This document shows positions 1 through 7,144 of a stretch of 64,000 bases of DNA, piece by piece (the first letter of the stretch is position 1; every line of letters begins with the position of its first letter). Location of the stretch: the NCBI GenBank assembly GCA_900317625.1, contig ONHK01000005.1, positions 81,461-145,460 of the forward strand. The letters are read 5' to 3'. Source of the DNA: an uncultured Treponema sp. GTDB taxonomy: Bacteria > Spirochaetota > Spirochaetia > Treponematales > Treponemataceae. A model generated the notes under the pieces. The model made no database searches and had not been told where the DNA came from. It saw only the letters and a list, made by a program, of their open reading frames with translations. The position numbers and the translations under genes were made by a program.

Positions 1-229
1 TTTCAATTTCTTCGCTGGAATATTGCTGCAAAAATTTATAAATTTCATCCTTAAGATTTTTTAATTCCTCTGAAAAACAGCTGAGCACAGAATTTCCGGT
101 ACATTTCTGAAAATTAATGATTGCCAAAATAATATGTTCTGGAAGAATTTCCATGCAACTGCTCAAAAAAGCTTCGTGTCTGGCAAGTTTTTCCAAGATT
201 TCTGTAGCATTTTCTGTAAATTTATTCAT
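1..229 (-). CDS. Clp ATPase (ClpC-like), N-terminal fragment cut by window edge
   Basis: The first 76 residues of a protein that continues beyond the left edge. The start (MNKFTENATEIL) resembles the Clp N-domain, in which a short FT-x-A-x-x-hydrophobic segment opens the first helix and a 'PEHIILAII' segment follows, as in the 'GTEQILLGL' part of ClpC. A GGGG Shine-Dalgarno lies 5 nt before the ATG. The ATG overlaps the mcsB stop codon by 3 nt, so translation is probably coupled. In Firmicutes the order mcsA-mcsB-clpC is standard, with ClpC as the AAA+ unfoldase that takes arginine-phosphorylated clients to ClpP. No ATPase domain is visible here, so ClpC rather than another N-domain Clp is inferred mainly from context. 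Confidence 0.72.
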   Translation of the reverse strand, partial: MNKFTENATEILEKLARHEAFLSSCMEILPEHIILAIINFQKCTGNSVLSCFSEELKNLKDEIYKFLQQYSSEEIE

Positions 230-1350
230 AAATTCCCCAAAGAAATATTCTGAACTGCCTCGTGCAAAACCAAAGCCCTAAGACGGTCAATTTTTCCTTT
301 TTTATCGTTTAAAATGTCTTTTTCAAAAGAAAAATTTCCTTCTTTTAATAAAAAAATAATATGATAAGGTTGAATTTTAAAAAGCAGCTCACACAATTTT
401 TCCAGTTCGATTCCAGAAATAAGACCGCATTTTAAACCAATCATCAAATCAGAAATAATTTCAACAGATTCGGAAAGGCTTTCCAGCAGACTGAATTTTG
501 CAAGCGAATACGACCTTATGACTGAATTAAAAACAACTGTCCTTTTTGTATCGGCATAATCGGCCAGAATCTTGCGTTCGATTTCGGCAATATACATGCA
601 GTCCGACTCGAATTCTGCAATCTGGTCGAATTCTGAGCCGCGCATAGAACTTTTTGTGCTGAGCAGATAAAAACTTCCGGCCGCGCTTCCATTTGAAATC
701 TGCGGAAAAGCCGGTGAAATATTCAAATTCTTATCTTTAAGGAATTCTGTCACAAGGGAAAATTTTCCAGTCCGGACAATTCCCGGAATATGAATCCGCG
801 CAGAAATTTTCATTCCTGTTCCAGCATCTTTCAACGCGCACGTTAAATATCCAAAATCATAAGTTGCCGCAAACTGAAGATTTTTCTGAAGCTTTCCATC
901 AATTTCCGCACATTCAGAAAAACAGGACTGAAAATCAAGTCCGGCGCAGAAAGAAGAAATTCTTACATGGTCGCCAGAATTCACGAGCGCACTTAACGAA
1001 AGAGATTTTTTTTTCTGAAAAACAAGTCCAGTTTCTTCAGGAAATTTCCGCCGTGGATTTTTAGAAAAACCAGAAGATTTCAAGACTCCCCACTCTTCAA
1101 AAAGTTTACGGCCGTCATCATTTATTGATTTTGAGTCAACAACGCTGAAAGAAAAATTTTCTTCCTCAGACTGAATTCTTGAAAAAGCATCAAAAACAAG
1201 ACTTTGAACACGCTCGGAATCATCGCCCCGGAAATTCATTGCAAATGGAAAATTCGCAAGATTTCTTGCAAGTCGAATTCTTGAAGAAATTACAACATCC
1301 TGAAAATGACCTTTTTCCGTATACCAAGGAACTTCAACTTCGCTAGACAT
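226..1350 (-). CDS. mcsB: McsB-like protein-arginine kinase with altered catalytic loop
   Basis: 374 residues. McsB belongs to the phosphagen (guanidino) kinase family and phosphorylates arginines to mark proteins for Clp proteolysis. The N-terminal ATP-site signature is clear (SSRIRLARNL, residues 22-31), as are an NxxDHxRI loop at 124-131, a Cys-containing segment at 171 followed by AGTG, and IRSYSLAKF near the C-terminus. The family loop normally reads NEEDHxRI; here it reads NSGDHVRI, so both glutamates are absent. The CPTNLGTG motif is also degraded to CALKDAGTG. The start at 1350 is chosen for its GGAG box 6 nt upstream; the frame stays open further 5' but shows no conserved sequence. 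It sits between mcsA and the clp fragment. The enzyme may be inactive or use other residues. Confidence 0.82.
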   Translation of the reverse strand: MSSEVEVPWYTEKGHFQDVVISSRIRLARNLANFPFAMNFRGDDSERVQSLVFDAFSRIQSEEENFSFSVVDSKSINDDGRKLFEEWGVLKSSGFSKNPRRKFPEETGLVFQKKKSLSLSALVNSGDHVRISSFCAGLDFQSCFSECAEIDGKLQKNLQFAATYDFGYLTCALKDAGTGMKISARIHIPGIVRTGKFSLVTEFLKDKNLNISPAFPQISNGSAAGSFYLLSTKSSMRGSEFDQIAEFESDCMYIAEIERKILADYADTKRTVVFNSVIRSYSLAKFSLLESLSESVEIISDLMIGLKCGLISGIELEKLCELLFKIQPYHIIFLLKEGNFSFEKDILNDKKGKIDRLRALVLHEAVQNISLGNL

Positions 1351-1430
1351 TGGAATCTCCTTTTTTAGAATCTGAAAAATCTTCTTCCGGAACAGAATCT
1401 GTAACAGAACCGCGGGCAACGCTTCCGTGT

Positions 1431-1916
1431 TCAAGAGCGCGCAAAAAAATCGCGGTAAACAGCGGCTTTCTCGTAATTTTCTGATTCAACGGCTTCTTCC
1501 AGTTTTGCCTGAAGATCCGCACGGTCAGTAAGCGAATTCCTGAAATGAGCAAGTCGTTTTGGCATTGAGCCAGAATATTTTTCAAAGTCACCGAACTTTT
1601 TTATTTCTGCGGTGATTTCATTTCTGAAAGTTTCGTAACATTCTGGGCAACCGGCAATTCCATTTTTTTTGATTTCGCCAAGGCTTTTTCCGCAGACAGG
1701 ACAAAGCCGCGAAAAATCTTCGTTATTTTTTTTGTCGCGTTCTTTTATTTCTTCGAAAATCGACTCAATATTTTTTACGTCTGGAGCAGTTATTCTTGTT
1801 GAAATTCCGCGCGAGGCGGCACAATTCACGCAAAGATTCAATTTTCTTTTTCCGCCGTTTCCTATTGCCTCAAGAAAAATTACGGCTTCATTTTTTTTAC
1901 AAAGGTCACAAATCAT
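1431..1916 (-). CDS. mcsA: McsA-like zinc-finger activator of McsB
   Basis: 161 residues with four CxxC pairs: CDLC at 3-6, CVNC near 29, CPVC near 72 and CPEC near 90. These form the two zinc-binding modules of McsA. A UVR-type helical hairpin closes the protein (LQAKLEEAVESENYEKAAVYRD), the motif shared with UvrB/UvrC. In Bacillus, McsA binds and activates McsB and participates in CtsR control and heavy-metal or heat stress response. The start codon shares a base with the stop of the upstream lolE-like gene (TAATG), indicating translational coupling. No CtsR repressor gene is present in this run, so control must differ from Firmicutes. Confidence 0.85.
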   Translation of the reverse strand: MICDLCKKNEAVIFLEAIGNGGKRKLNLCVNCAASRGISTRITAPDVKNIESIFEEIKERDKKNNEDFSRLCPVCGKSLGEIKKNGIAGCPECYETFRNEITAEIKKFGDFEKYSGSMPKRLAHFRNSLTDRADLQAKLEEAVESENYEKAAVYRDFFARS

Positions 1917-3247
1917 TAGGATTTCCTGAAAATATCAAGTGGTTTTTCTTTTCCGGCTTTTACCGCTGGAAGAACTGAAACGCACAACGAAAGAAGCAAA
2001 ACTGAAACACAAACTGCAAAAAGTTCAGCAAACGGGATTGAAATCGGAATCGTGGTCAAATAATAAGCTGGATCCAAAAGATGAACCTGCGAAAAACCGT
2101 CCGCACTTCCGCCTGAAAAAATGTAAGCAATCCTTGAAAAAAAGTTGACGATTTTCTCTGTAACAGAAATCAGCTCATTTGCATTTACAGAAAGCAGAAG
2201 CCCGATAGGAAGTCCAAGCAAAATTCCAAAGAAACCGCAGGCAAGTCCCGTAATCAAAAAAGAAACTGTAATTCCGCGGCTTGTTCCTCCAAGGCTTTTT
2301 AAAATTGCGATTTCACGGCGACGTTCCATCACAAGCATAACAATCGCAGAACTTATATTCACTGCGGCAACAAGAACAATTAGAAACATTATAAAAATCA
2401 AAAGAACTTTTGTTGAGGAAAAATTTTCAAACTGGCTTGAATTCAGTTCTTTCCATGAATACAAAAGTCCGTTTCCATTGCTGATTTCCTCACAGTCTTT
2501 TTGAATCTGAGCAAGTTTTTTTGAAAAAGTTTCAGAAGTTTTTATCATCACGGAAAAATTTGCAGACTCGCGCGGAATCACAGAAAATCCGGTTTCAAGC
2601 GGAATAAAAATCCAAAGCGAATCCATTTCCTGATAGCCGGAAGAAACAATTGCGGCAACTTTAAAAGTTGAGACTTTCGGCGAAACTGCTCCATTTGAAT
2701 TTATATTTGTTGTAATCAGGCGGAATGTATTTCCCGCCTTTAAATTTAAAAGTTCAGCCATTTTTGTTCCAATTACAGCAGATTTTTTGTCGGAAACAAA
2801 AGAATTCAAGTCGCCGTCAAAAATTTCAAAAAGAGTTGAAAAATCTTTGTTCCTAAAAAAAATGTCTGGCTCAACAGCGCGGATTCTTGCGCCAGTGCGG
2901 TAGGATTTTCCAGCCGCAAGACCATCGCTTTCTATCTGCGGAAAAACTCCTGTAACACCGGAAACATTTGAAAAAAGATTTGCGTACGCGGTGAAATTTT
3001 CTTTGGATTCGGCAAAAGAACTTCTGCGCGCAATAAAATTTTCCAAATCACTTGTGCTAAGCCCGATAATGCGCTGCGTCATTCCGCCAATCATTCCATC
3101 TGAAACAGAAAGAACAACAACCAGCGGAACAAGACTGATTCCAATGCAAATCATTGCGCCAAGAACACTTCTTCGGGCGGAAGATTTTTGTGCGCTTTTT
3201 GGAAAAATCAGCCTAAAAGCAAAAAGCAATGAAGATTTCAACGTCAT
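1916..3247 (-). CDS. LolC/LolE-family lipoprotein-releasing permease (second copy)
   Basis: 443 residues with FtsX/MacB topology: one N-terminal membrane helix (residues about 25-50, ending VVVLSVSDG), a large periplasmic domain, then three C-terminal helices (about 280-440). It pairs with the LolD ATPase gene just upstream and a second permease beyond that, which is the LolCDE arrangement: an inner-membrane ABC machine that extracts mature lipoproteins and hands them to a periplasmic carrier. The 5' end overlaps lolD by 4 nt. Which of the two permeases is LolC and which LolE cannot be settled from sequence alone. A MacB-type exporter is less likely because the ATPase is a separate short protein. 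Confidence 0.8.
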   Translation of the reverse strand: MTLKSSLLFAFRLIFPKSAQKSSARRSVLGAMICIGISLVPLVVVLSVSDGMIGGMTQRIIGLSTSDLENFIARRSSFAESKENFTAYANLFSNVSGVTGVFPQIESDGLAAGKSYRTGARIRAVEPDIFFRNKDFSTLFEIFDGDLNSFVSDKKSAVIGTKMAELLNLKAGNTFRLITTNINSNGAVSPKVSTFKVAAIVSSGYQEMDSLWIFIPLETGFSVIPRESANFSVMIKTSETFSKKLAQIQKDCEEISNGNGLLYSWKELNSSQFENFSSTKVLLIFIMFLIVLVAAVNISSAIVMLVMERRREIAILKSLGGTSRGITVSFLITGLACGFFGILLGLPIGLLLSVNANELISVTEKIVNFFSRIAYIFSGGSADGFSQVHLLDPAYYLTTIPISIPFAELFAVCVSVLLLSLCVSVLPAVKAGKEKPLDIFRKS

Positions 3248-3948
3248 TTTTTTGCCCCATCTTTTTCCAAATCAATTTTTTCAAGATTTCCGCAGTTTAT
3301 CGAGTAACAGATATCACCTTTTTTCGCCAGTTCGCGGTCGTGGGTAACAAGAATCAAAGTTTTTTTATATTTATCAACCATTGAAAAAAGCAACTCTCCA
3401 ATAAGAAGCGCATTTTCCGGATCAAGATTTCCTGTCGGCTCATCAGCAAGAATCAGTTCCGGGTCATTTATAAGCGCTCTGGCAACGGCAACACGCTGTC
3501 GTTCTCCACCAGAAAGTTCTCCGGGAAGATGCTCCAGCCGATTTTCAAGTCCTACATCGCAAAGAAGGATTTTCGCCTTTTCAATCGCCTGTTTTTTTGA
3601 CATTCCAGCCATAAAAGCCGCCATATAGACATTTTCCAGAGCTGAAAAATCCTTTAAAAGATAATGAAACTGAAAAATAAGACCAAGGAATTCGGAACGG
3701 TACAAAGCCTGTTCCTTTTCAGAAAGAGAAGTTACATTCCATGAACCGGCAATTACAGTTCCAGAAGTAGCCGCATCAATGCTTCCGATTATATTCAAAA
3801 GAGTGCTTTTTCCGCTTCCGCTCTGCCCGATGATTACAGTTTTGCTTCCTTTTTGGACATTCAGACTAAGATTTTTAAAAATTGTGAGTTTTTCGTTTCC
3901 GTTTGAATAAGTTTTTTCCAGATTGCTGATTTTTACCAGATTATTCAT
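3244..3948 (-). CDS. lolD: LolD-like ABC transporter ATPase
   Basis: 234 residues, the usual LolD/MacB-type nucleotide-binding subunit. Walker A is GQSGSGKST (about 41-49), the ABC signature is LSGGERQRVAVARAL, Walker B is LILADEPTGNLD, and the H-loop is in LVTHDRE. It powers the two flanking FtsX-type permeases. The gene overlaps both neighbours (8 nt with the upstream permease, 4 nt with the downstream one), so the three subunits are made from one coupled transcript. The PTGNLD form after Walker B is typical of the LolD/FtsE/MacB subfamily. Confidence 0.88.
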   Translation of the reverse strand: MNNLVKISNLEKTYSNGNEKLTIFKNLSLNVQKGSKTVIIGQSGSGKSTLLNIIGSIDAATSGTVIAGSWNVTSLSEKEQALYRSEFLGLIFQFHYLLKDFSALENVYMAAFMAGMSKKQAIEKAKILLCDVGLENRLEHLPGELSGGERQRVAVARALINDPELILADEPTGNLDPENALLIGELLFSMVDKYKKTLILVTHDRELAKKGDICYSINCGNLEKIDLEKDGAKK

Positions 3949-5185
3949 CGTGAAGAACCTCCGCCACTTTCATATCAAGAACATTTTGGCTTGCCTGCCA
4001 AGCCGCCCACAAAGGTGAAGCAATTCCAAAAAGAGTGATAAAAAATATCTCGTGAAAAATTATTTTTGCCGGAATCTGAGCAAAAACTGTAAACATATAA
4101 TTCTGCGTTAAAAATCCTGCAAAATCAAAAATCGGCTTTATATTCACGCAAATCAAAAGTCCAAGAACAAGACCGCAAAAAGAACCTGCAGCACCGCTCG
4201 TAAACCCGCGCATTATAAAAATCGACTTTATCTCATTTTTAGTTCCACCCAAAGCAGACAAGATTGAAATTTCCTGACGTTTCTCAAAGACAAGACGACG
4301 CATTCCATTATAAATGTTTATTCCTACAACAACAAAAATAATGCAGACAAGAAGCATAAGAATATTTTTTTCAATCCGCAACGCGCCAAAGAACGATTTA
4401 TTAAATTCTCGCCAGGACTGAATTTTTACTTCTGGAAATTTCTGTTTTATTTCAGAAAGAACCGCAACATCATTTTCAAAATTTTTAAGTTTTATGCTGT
4501 AAACCGGAACAGAATCCTGACCAAAATATTTTTTTGCGGAATCCAAATTCACAAAACCGTAGCTTTGTTCAATATCAATATAATTGCAGTCAAAAATTCC
4601 TGTAACGGTAAACTGACGGTTCTGGGAAATCAGCGCGACATCTTTTCCTCCAGCCAAAGCCAAAAGATTTACCACCGAACCGACTGTAACCCCAAGCTGA
4701 TTTGCAAGAGATTTGCCTAGAACAATTCCGTCAGAAGTTTCAAGATTAAATTTGCCAAGAACAATTCTCACCTGCTCCGCAAATCCTTTGTCAATTTCCC
4801 GGATATTCGGTTCAACCGCCCGGATTACAGCCGCAGCCTGCTTGTTTCTGCCGCCAACAACAAGCCCCTGAGACTCAATGAACGGCGTAACGCAGGCAAT
4901 TTTTGAATTTTCAGCGCAAAAATCAAGAAAATCGGTAAAAATTTCATCAGGAATTTCTGTAACACGCAAATGCGCCGAAGAAATTTCCATAATCGGATTG
5001 ATTGAAAAAAACTGGAATCCATTCATAACGCTCACAACTGTAATTAAAGTCATAACGCCAAAACAAATTCCAAGAGTAGACAAAAAATTTGTCGCGGAAG
5101 TCCGGCCTTTTCTGTCAATACGGGCAAAACGACGGGAAACTTCAAAAATCCATTTTAAAGATGTGGAAAATTTTTTATTTCTCAT
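3941..5185 (-). CDS. LolC/LolE-family lipoprotein-releasing permease (first copy)
   Basis: 414 residues from the start chosen here. There is an N-terminal helix (FLSTLGICFGVMTLITVVSV) followed by the 'VMNGFQ' segment seen at the same place in LolC/LolE, a periplasmic domain, then three membrane helices. The ATG at 5185 is preferred over an in-frame ATG at 5212 because AGGAG lies upstream of it and nothing resembling a ribosome site precedes the earlier one. It overlaps the stop of the exported repeat-protein gene by 11 nt. With LolD and the other permease it forms a complete LolCDE-like exporter. Confidence 0.82.
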   Translation of the reverse strand: MRNKKFSTSLKWIFEVSRRFARIDRKGRTSATNFLSTLGICFGVMTLITVVSVMNGFQFFSINPIMEISSAHLRVTEIPDEIFTDFLDFCAENSKIACVTPFIESQGLVVGGRNKQAAAVIRAVEPNIREIDKGFAEQVRIVLGKFNLETSDGIVLGKSLANQLGVTVGSVVNLLALAGGKDVALISQNRQFTVTGIFDCNYIDIEQSYGFVNLDSAKKYFGQDSVPVYSIKLKNFENDVAVLSEIKQKFPEVKIQSWREFNKSFFGALRIEKNILMLLVCIIFVVVGINIYNGMRRLVFEKRQEISILSALGGTKNEIKSIFIMRGFTSGAAGSFCGLVLGLLICVNIKPIFDFAGFLTQNYMFTVFAQIPAKIIFHEIFFITLFGIASPLWAAWQASQNVLDMKVAEVLHDE

Positions 5186-6266
5186 AATTTTGAACGCTCC
5201 TGACAATTCCATTCAAATAAAGCAAATCTTTTTTGCGCCGTCCATTTTCATAATAGGATTCAACAACAAAACCACCGTCAAAAGTCATTGTTGTGATGTA
5301 TGAATCCGTGGAACTATAAATTGTGGAAACGCGGAGTTTTCCGTCTTCATAGAAAAAGTAATCCGGTGAACCGTCTTGAATTTTGTACTCAAACTGTTCT
5401 TTTTTTGATGAAATTCCAAGAACGCGCGATTTATTTTTGTCATAAGAATATTCCTCAAAATATTTTTCAAGAATTTTTCCGTTTTCAGAATATTTCCATT
5501 CAATTTTGCTTTCAAGAACGAATTTTCCGGCTTTTTTTTCGTCTTTTTTGAAAAATGTATAATTTTTTGAACTTACAACGCGTCCTTTTTGGTCGTAAAG
5601 AATCTCGTGTTTTTCGTTTTCAGAGACAACTGTGCTTGCAAAAGGTTTTGCGCCGTCCGAATATTTAAATTCCTGGGAATCCATAATTTTTGAAGAAGAA
5701 ATTCCGCCCGAAATGTCCCAGTTTTCTTTTTTCAAAAGGCGCATTTTATCATCATAATAGCTTCTGACCGCTTTTTTTCCATCCGATTTTACGATTGTGC
5801 TTCCACCATCAGTTTTTTGAACAGAAAGTTCCTCGTCGTCGTAGGAATAAAGTGAAAGCGACTTATCTTCATTAAGATATTTTTTTTCAACCGGAGCTTT
5901 TGTTTCTGTTGAATTTTTAAATACAGCACCGGCAATTTCGCTGATTTCCTTTTCTTCTGAATTTTTCAGTTTTTCAGAAATCGCAGAATATTCTTCCGGC
6001 GCGCGAACTGAAAAAACTTTGCCATCTGCAAAAAGTTCTTTAATCCAATTTCCGTCATCCGCAGAAGAATCATAATCCTGATATGAAAATGAAACTTCTG
6101 GAACCTGAAAACCAAGAAATTCACCAAGCGGAACCGGACCTTGCTCAAAAGTCCATACGGGAAAACTCAAAAAATCCACCCACGCCTCGATTTTTAGGCT
6201 TTGCGCATCCAATAAAGCGGTTGAAAAAAATAAAAATACGGCAAAAATCCTGGCAATTTTTTTCAA
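5175..6266 (-). CDS. Exported protein with repeated Y-x-(E/D)-(N/D)-G strand motifs
   Basis: 363 residues. A cleavable signal peptide is evident (MKKIARIFAVFLFFSTALLDAQ). The mature part carries repeated strand-turn units such as YYDDKMRLLKKE, YDQKGRVVSSKNY, YSENGKILEKY, YEDGKLRVS and YYENGRRKKDLLY, about 25-45 residues apart. They resemble the YD or MORN-variant repeats of secreted and wall-associated proteins. It starts with TTG; AGGA lies 10 nt upstream. It sits between ftsY and the LolCDE genes and overlaps the first permease, so a periplasmic or outer-membrane role linked to lipoprotein sorting is plausible but unproven. I recognise no named family. Confidence 0.72.
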   Translation of the reverse strand: MKKIARIFAVFLFFSTALLDAQSLKIEAWVDFLSFPVWTFEQGPVPLGEFLGFQVPEVSFSYQDYDSSADDGNWIKELFADGKVFSVRAPEEYSAISEKLKNSEEKEISEIAGAVFKNSTETKAPVEKKYLNEDKSLSLYSYDDEELSVQKTDGGSTIVKSDGKKAVRSYYDDKMRLLKKENWDISGGISSSKIMDSQEFKYSDGAKPFASTVVSENEKHEILYDQKGRVVSSKNYTFFKKDEKKAGKFVLESKIEWKYSENGKILEKYFEEYSYDKNKSRVLGISSKKEQFEYKIQDGSPDYFFYEDGKLRVSTIYSSTDSYITTMTFDGGFVVESYYENGRRKKDLLYLNGIVRSVQNYEK

Positions 6267-6270
6267 AGTG

Positions 6271-7143
6271 TTAGAGTCCTAAAAAATCGTCGATATATTT
6301 TGTTGCGGAAAAACGCGCAATATCTTCATATTTTTCGCCATTACAAACAAAAGCAACAGGAATTCCAAGTTCTTTTCCAATTCCAATTGCAACTCCGCCT
6401 TTTGCGGTTGAATCATATTTTGTTAAAATAACCGCATCAAGTTTTACAGCCTCGTCAAAAACTTCTGCCTGACGCAAAGCGTTTTGTCCAGTTGTCGCAT
6501 CAATCACAAGAATTTTTTTATAGCATCCGTCGCTTGATTTCTGCTGGCAAATCTTATCAATTTTCTGGAGCTCCTTTACAAGATTTTCCTTATTGTGAAG
6601 CCGTCCTGCCGTATCTGCCAACACAAGTCCATTTCCTTTTGCCGCGCTAGCCTCTGCCGCATCAAAAACAACCGCGGCCGGATCTGAACCATGCTGATGG
6701 CTCACAACACGGATTTCAAGCCGCTCCCCATGAAGATTAAGCTGTTCAATAGCAGCCGCACGGAATGTGTCCGCGGAAGCCATCACAATATTTTCAATGC
6801 CATGATTTTTGTAGAAATTCGCAAGTTTTGCAACGCTTGTTGTTTTTCCAACGCCGTTAACTCCAAGAATCATCCAGATATTTGTTCCATCAGGATTCGG
6901 ATTCAATTCAATTTCCTTTACAAATTCCAGAAGCATTTTCTTCAATTCAAGTTTTACGCTCTGCTCATCAGAAATATGTTCCTTTTTACAGATTTCCTCA
7001 AGCCGGGTTGAAAGTTCAAACGCTGTTTTTGCGCCCACATCGCCTTCAATAAGACTGTCTGCGAGATTGTCAAAAAAATCCGAAGAAAGCTGATTTCCCT
7101 TAAAAAGTTTTTTTATCTTATCCTTGAACGATTCTTTTTCCAT
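6271..7143 (-). CDS. ftsY: Signal recognition particle receptor FtsY
   Basis: 290 residues: a compact NG-domain receptor with almost no acidic A region. The SRP GTPase motifs are all present: P-loop GVNGVGKTT (94-102), DTFRAAA (from about 125), DTAGR (about 183) and TKYDSTAKGG (about 250). It docks SRP-ribosome complexes at the inner membrane for insertion by SecYEG. The ATG at 7143 is chosen because GGAG stands 6 nt before it; it overlaps the upstream stop region (TAAAATG). An in-frame ATG 12 nt earlier has no comparable site. Confidence 0.95.
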   Translation of the reverse strand: MEKESFKDKIKKLFKGNQLSSDFFDNLADSLIEGDVGAKTAFELSTRLEEICKKEHISDEQSVKLELKKMLLEFVKEIELNPNPDGTNIWMILGVNGVGKTTSVAKLANFYKNHGIENIVMASADTFRAAAIEQLNLHGERLEIRVVSHQHGSDPAAVVFDAAEASAAKGNGLVLADTAGRLHNKENLVKELQKIDKICQQKSSDGCYKKILVIDATTGQNALRQAEVFDEAVKLDAVILTKYDSTAKGGVAIGIGKELGIPVAFVCNGEKYEDIARFSATKYIDDFLGL

Positions 7144-7144
7144 T

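Noticed and set aside
1916..5185. MacB-type macrolide or peptide exporter instead of LolCDE
   Set aside because: Two separate FtsX-type permeases with one short free ATPase fit LolCDE better, although substrate is not proven.
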